DNA of 64,000 nt from Rallus limicola (taxonomy: Eukaryota > Chordata > Aves > Gruiformes > Rallidae). Location: assembly GCA_022605955.1 (NCBI GenBank), contig JAKCOZ010000303.1:186001-250000 (forward strand), in the 5' to 3' direction. Below the pieces are notes generated by a model. It had not been told where the DNA came from, ran no database searches, and saw only the letters and a list, made by a program, of their open reading frames with translations. Numbering within the stretch: the first letter of the stretch is position 1; each line of letters opens with the position of its first letter. The translations under genes were made by a program, and so were the position numbers. This document shows positions 60,903 to 64,000 of the stretch, piece after piece.

Positions 60903-63080
60903 GTCCTGTTAGGAGGTTTCAGACAAGCTATGCCTTTCATGCCTAGCTTCTTTACTTTGGGAGTTATTGCTGGACGTTTAGCATGTTTTGAACTGCAGTC
61001 TGCTAGGGCCGAGAAAAGCACCGTAGGAGGTTCCAGGCATGTTCCCTCTTTCCAGGCAAAGGAAAAGGCTGAGAGCCAAAGTGACAGGGTCTGCTTGTGA
61101 GTCCTGTTAGGAGGTTTCAGACAAGCTATGCCTTTCATGCCTAGCTTCTTTACTTTGGGAGTTATTGCTGGACGTTTAGCATGTTTTGAACTGCAGTCTG
61201 CTAGGGCCGAGAAAAGCACCGTAGGAGCTTCCAGGCATGTTCCCTCTTTCCAGGCAAAGGAAAAGGCTGAGAGCCAAAGTGACAGGGTCAGCTTGTGAGT
61301 CCTGTTAGGAGGTTTCAGACAAGCTATGCCTTTCAGTCCTAGCTTCTTTACTTTGGGAGTTATTGCTGGACGTTTAGCATGTTTTGAACTGCAGTCTGCT
61401 AGGGCCGAGAAAAGCACCGTAGGAGGTTCCAGGCATGTTCCCTCTTTCCAGGCAAAGGAAAAGGCTGAGAGCCAAAGTGACAGGGTCTGCTTGTGTGTCC
61501 TGTTAGGAGGTTTCAGACAAGCTATGCCTTTCATGCCTAGCTTCTTTACTTTGGGAGTTATTGCTGGACGTTTAGCATGTTTTGAACTGCAGTCTGCTAG
61601 GGCCGAGAAAAGCACCGTAGGAGGTTCCAGGCATGTTCCCTCTTTCCAGGCAAAGGAAAAGGCTGAGAGCCAAAGTGACAGGGTCTGCTTGTGAGTCCTG
61701 TTAGGAGGTTTCAGACAAGCTATGCCTTTCATGCCTAGCTTCTTTACTTTGGGAGTTATTGCTGGACGTTTAGCATGTTTTGAACTGCAGTCTGCTAGGG
61801 CCGAGAAAAGCACCGTAGGAGGTTCCAGGCATGTTCCCTCTTTCCAGGCAAAGGAAAAGGCTGAGAGCCAAAGTGACAGGGTCTGCTTGTGAGTCCTGTT
61901 AGGAGGTTTCAGACAAGCTATGCCTTTCATGCCTAGCTTCTTTACTTTGGGAGTTATTGCTGGACGTTTAGCATGTTTTGAACTGCAGTCTGCTAGGGCC
62001 GAGAAAAGCACCGTAGGAGGTTCCAGGCATGTTCCCTCTTTCCAGGCAAAGGAAAAGGCTGAGAGCCAAAGTGACAGGGTCTGCTTGTGAGTCCTGTTAG
62101 GAGGTTTCAGACAAGCTATGCCTTTCATGCCTAGCTTCTTTACTTTGGGAGTTATTGCTGGACGTTTAGCATGTTTTGAACTGCAGTCTGCTAGGGCCGA
62201 GAAAAGCACCGTAGGAGGTTCCAGGCATGTTCCCTCTTTCCAGGCAAAGGAAAAGGCTGAGAGCCAAAGTGACAGGGTCAGCTTGTGAGTCCTGTTAGGA
62301 GGTTTCAGACAAGCTATGCCTTTCAGTCCTAGCTTCTTTACTTTGGGAGTTATTGCTGGACGTTTAGCATGTTTTGAACTGCAGTCTGCTAGGGCCGAGA
62401 AAAGCACCGTAGGAGGTTCCAGGCATGTTCCCTCTTTCCAGGCAAAGGAAAAGGCTGAGAGCCAAAGTGACAGGGTCTGCTTGTGTGTCCTGTTAGGAGG
62501 TTTCAGACAAGCTATGCCTTTCATGCCTAGCTTCTTTACTTTGGGAGTTATTGCTGGACGTTTAGCATGTTTTGAACTGCAGTCTGCTAGGGCCGAGAAA
62601 AGCACCGTAGGAGGTTCCAGGCATGTTCCCTCTTTCCAGGCAAAGGAAAAGGCTGAGAGCCAAAGTGACAGGGTCTGCTTGTGAGTCCTGTTAGGAGGTT
62701 TCAGACAAGCTATGCCTTTCATGCCTAGCTTCTTTACTTTGGGAGTTATTGCTGGACGTTTAGCATGTTTTGAACTGCAGTCTGCTAGGGCCGAGAAAAG
62801 CACCGTAGGAGGTTCCAGGCATGTTCCCTCTTTCCAGGCAAAGGAAAAGGCTGAGAGCCAAAGTGACAGGGTCTGCTTGTGAGTCCTGTTAGGAGGTTTC
62901 AGACAAGCTATGCCTTTCATGCCTAGCTTCTTTACTTTGGGAGTTATTGCTGGACGTTTAGCATGTTTTGAACTGCAGTCTGCTAGGGCCGAGAAAAGCA
63001 CCGTAGGAGGTTCCAGGCATGTTCCCTCTTTCCAGGCAAAGGAAAAGGCTGAGAGCCAAAGTGACAGGGTCAGCTTGTGA
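60903..63080. repeat. Dense TGTGAG tract, recent local amplification
   Basis: Nine of eleven monomers carry the marker, at spacings 1, 1, 2, 1, 1, 1, 2, 1, 1. A 5-monomer period (990 bp) links 61289 and 62279, both CAGCTTGTGAG. A 4-monomer derivative leads to 63071. Apart from these sites the monomers look almost identical by eye. Confidence 0.82.
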
Positions 63081-63087
63081 GTCCTGT

Positions 63088-64000
63088 TAGGAGGTTTCAG
63101 ACAAGCTATGCCTTTCAGTCCTAGCTTCTTTACTTTGGGAGTTATTGCTGGACGTTTAGCATGTTTTGAACTGCAGTCTGCTAGGGCCGAGAAAAGCACC
63201 GTAGGAGGTTCCAGGCATGTTCCCTCTTTCCAGGCAAAGGAAAAGGCTGAGAGCCAAAGTGACAGGGTCTGCTTGTGTGTCCTGTTAGGAGGTTTCAGAC
63301 AAGCTATTCCTTTCATGCCTAGCTTCTTTAATTTGGGAGTTATTGCTGGACGTTTAGCATGTTTTGAACTGCAGTCTGCTAGGGCCGAGAAAAGCACCGT
63401 AGGAGGTTCCAGGCATGTTCCCTCTTTCCAGGCAAAGGAAAAGGCTGAGAGCCAAAGTGACAGGGTCTGCTTGTGTGTCCTGTTAGGAGGTTTCAGACAA
63501 GCTATGCCTTTCATGCCTAGCTTCTTTACTTTGGGTGTTATTGCTGGACGTTTAGCATGTTTTGAACTGCAGTCTGCTAGGGCCGAGAAAAGCACCGTAG
63601 GAGCTTCCAGGCATGTTCCCTCTTTCCAGGCAAAGGAAAAGGCTGAGAGCCAAAGTGACAGGGTCTGCTCGTGTGTCCTGTTAGGAGGTTTCAGACAAGC
63701 TATGCCTTTCATGCCTAGCTTCTTTACTTTGGGAGTTATTGCTGGACGTTTAGCATGTTTTGAACTGCAGTCTGCTAGGGCCGAGAAAAGCACCGTAGGA
63801 GCTTCCAGGCATGTTCCCTCTTTCCAGGCAAAGGAAAAGGCTGAGAGCCAAAGTGACAGGGTCTGCTTGTGTGTCCTGTTAGGAGGTTTCAGACAAGCTA
63901 TGCCTTTCAGTCCTAGCTTCTTTACTTTGGGAGTTATTGCTGGACGTTTAGCATGTTTTGAACTGCAGTCTGCTAGGGCCGAGAAAAGCACCGTAGGAGG
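63088..64000. repeat. Right-hand tail of the array, unmarked monomers
   Basis: About 4.6 monomers without the domain B marker continue to the window end. They carry scattered changes: CTATTCC at about 63305, TTTAATTTGG near 63329, TTGGGTGTTA near 63533, and CTGCTCGTG near 63667. The array runs off the window, so this is not its true edge. Confidence 0.85.

Larger units (their letters stand above)
59912..61694. repeat. Domain B duplicated segment (43-monomer offset), copy 2
   Basis: This is the counterpart of 51395-53177, with CAGCTTGTGAG at 61289 preceded by a GCTTCC monomer. The offset is 43 monomers plus the three bases inserted at 57289, 58280 and 60063. Confidence 0.85.
50000..63087. repeat. 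Array domain B: monomers with the TGTGAGTCC marker
   Basis: Twenty-two monomers read TGTGAGTCC where most read TGTGTGTCC. In the stop-free plus frame this makes a TGA ending at 50008, 51394, 52385, 52583, 52781, 53177, 56741, 57137, 58128, 59119, 59317, 59911, 60902, 61100, 61298, 61694, 61892, 62090, 62288, 62684, 62882 and 63080. Six of these also carry CAGCTTGTG instead of CTGCTTGTG (50008, 52781, 56741, 61298, 62288, 63080). The marker becomes denser to the right. All four 1-bp insertions of the window fall here. Monomers are more uniform than in domain A, suggesting more recent amplification. Confidence 0.9.
1..64000. repeat. 198-bp tandem satellite array, about 323 monomers
   Basis: The motif TTGAACTGCAG occurs at 1, 199 and every 198 bp to 63958. 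That span is 323 x 198 + 3 bp, and the excess is explained by one 1-bp deletion and four 1-bp insertions. All monomers point the same way, and the window starts and ends inside the array. Neighbouring monomers mostly differ at a handful of recurrent sites, so variants are shared between distant copies instead of accumulating privately, the pattern expected of concerted evolution by unequal exchange. No unique sequence, transposon, RNA gene or splice-structured gene interrupts it. The role is inferred, not shown: centromeric, pericentromeric or other heterochromatic satellite. The family and species are not recognised. Confidence 0.98.

Noticed and set aside
1..64000. CRISPR array
   Set aside because: The unit is 198 bp with no alternation of short repeats and unique spacers, and there are no cas genes.
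1..64000. CENP-B box or other known centromere motif
   Set aside because: No match to the core TTCG....CGGG pattern was seen on either strand in the reference monomer or the common variants.
1..64000. Transposon-derived or nested mobile element
   Set aside because: Phase is continuous across 323 monomers with only 1-bp slips, so nothing is inserted. No terminal repeats or target-site duplications are present.
1..64000. tRNA, rRNA or other structured RNA gene
   Set aside because: No polymerase III A/B box pair, cloverleaf or rRNA-like segment was recognised. The small GGCT/AGCC dyad near monomer position 80-90 is too short to support a structure.

Overview
The whole window is one uninterrupted, head-to-tail tandem satellite array with a 198-bp monomer. 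The first monomer phase starts at base 1 and the same phase recurs at 63958, which is exactly 323 periods plus 3 bp. Those 3 bp are accounted for by one 1-bp deletion (near 19831) and four 1-bp insertions (51546, 57289, 58280, 60063). No unique sequence, transposon, RNA gene or credible protein-coding gene is present, and no monomer is inverted.

Organism: the sequence suggests a eukaryotic genome, most plausibly one with CpG methylation such as a vertebrate. The monomer is about 49% GC but has only three CpGs, against roughly twelve expected, and several recurrent monomer variants are CG-to-TG or CG-to-CA changes. Monomer length is near a nucleosome repeat length, so a centromeric, pericentromeric or other heterochromatic array is the natural reading. 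I do not recognise the satellite family and cannot name the species.

Layout. Domain A (1-43288) is marked by monomers in which the common TTAGGA becomes TTATAA (19 copies, plus one TTATGA intermediate at 4278-4283), spaced 5 to 24 monomers apart and nearly always followed by a 'Y-type' monomer. An intermediate stretch (43289-49999) has neither domain marker. Domain B (50000-63087) is marked by TGTGAGTCC in place of TGTGTGTCC (22 copies), together with a recurrent CCAAGGC 1-bp insertion haplotype. A tail of Domain A-like or unmarked monomers follows to the end. Superimposed are multi-monomer duplications with preserved order: 5-, 6-, 8- and 12-mer blocks, and multi-kilobase block pairs offset by 84 and 114 monomers in Domain A and by 29, 34 and 43 monomers in Domain B. 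This is an irregular higher-order repeat structure made by repeated unequal exchange and conversion.

There are no genes to work together. The very long reading frames on both strands arise because 198 is divisible by 3 and the consensus has no stop in one frame of each strand.
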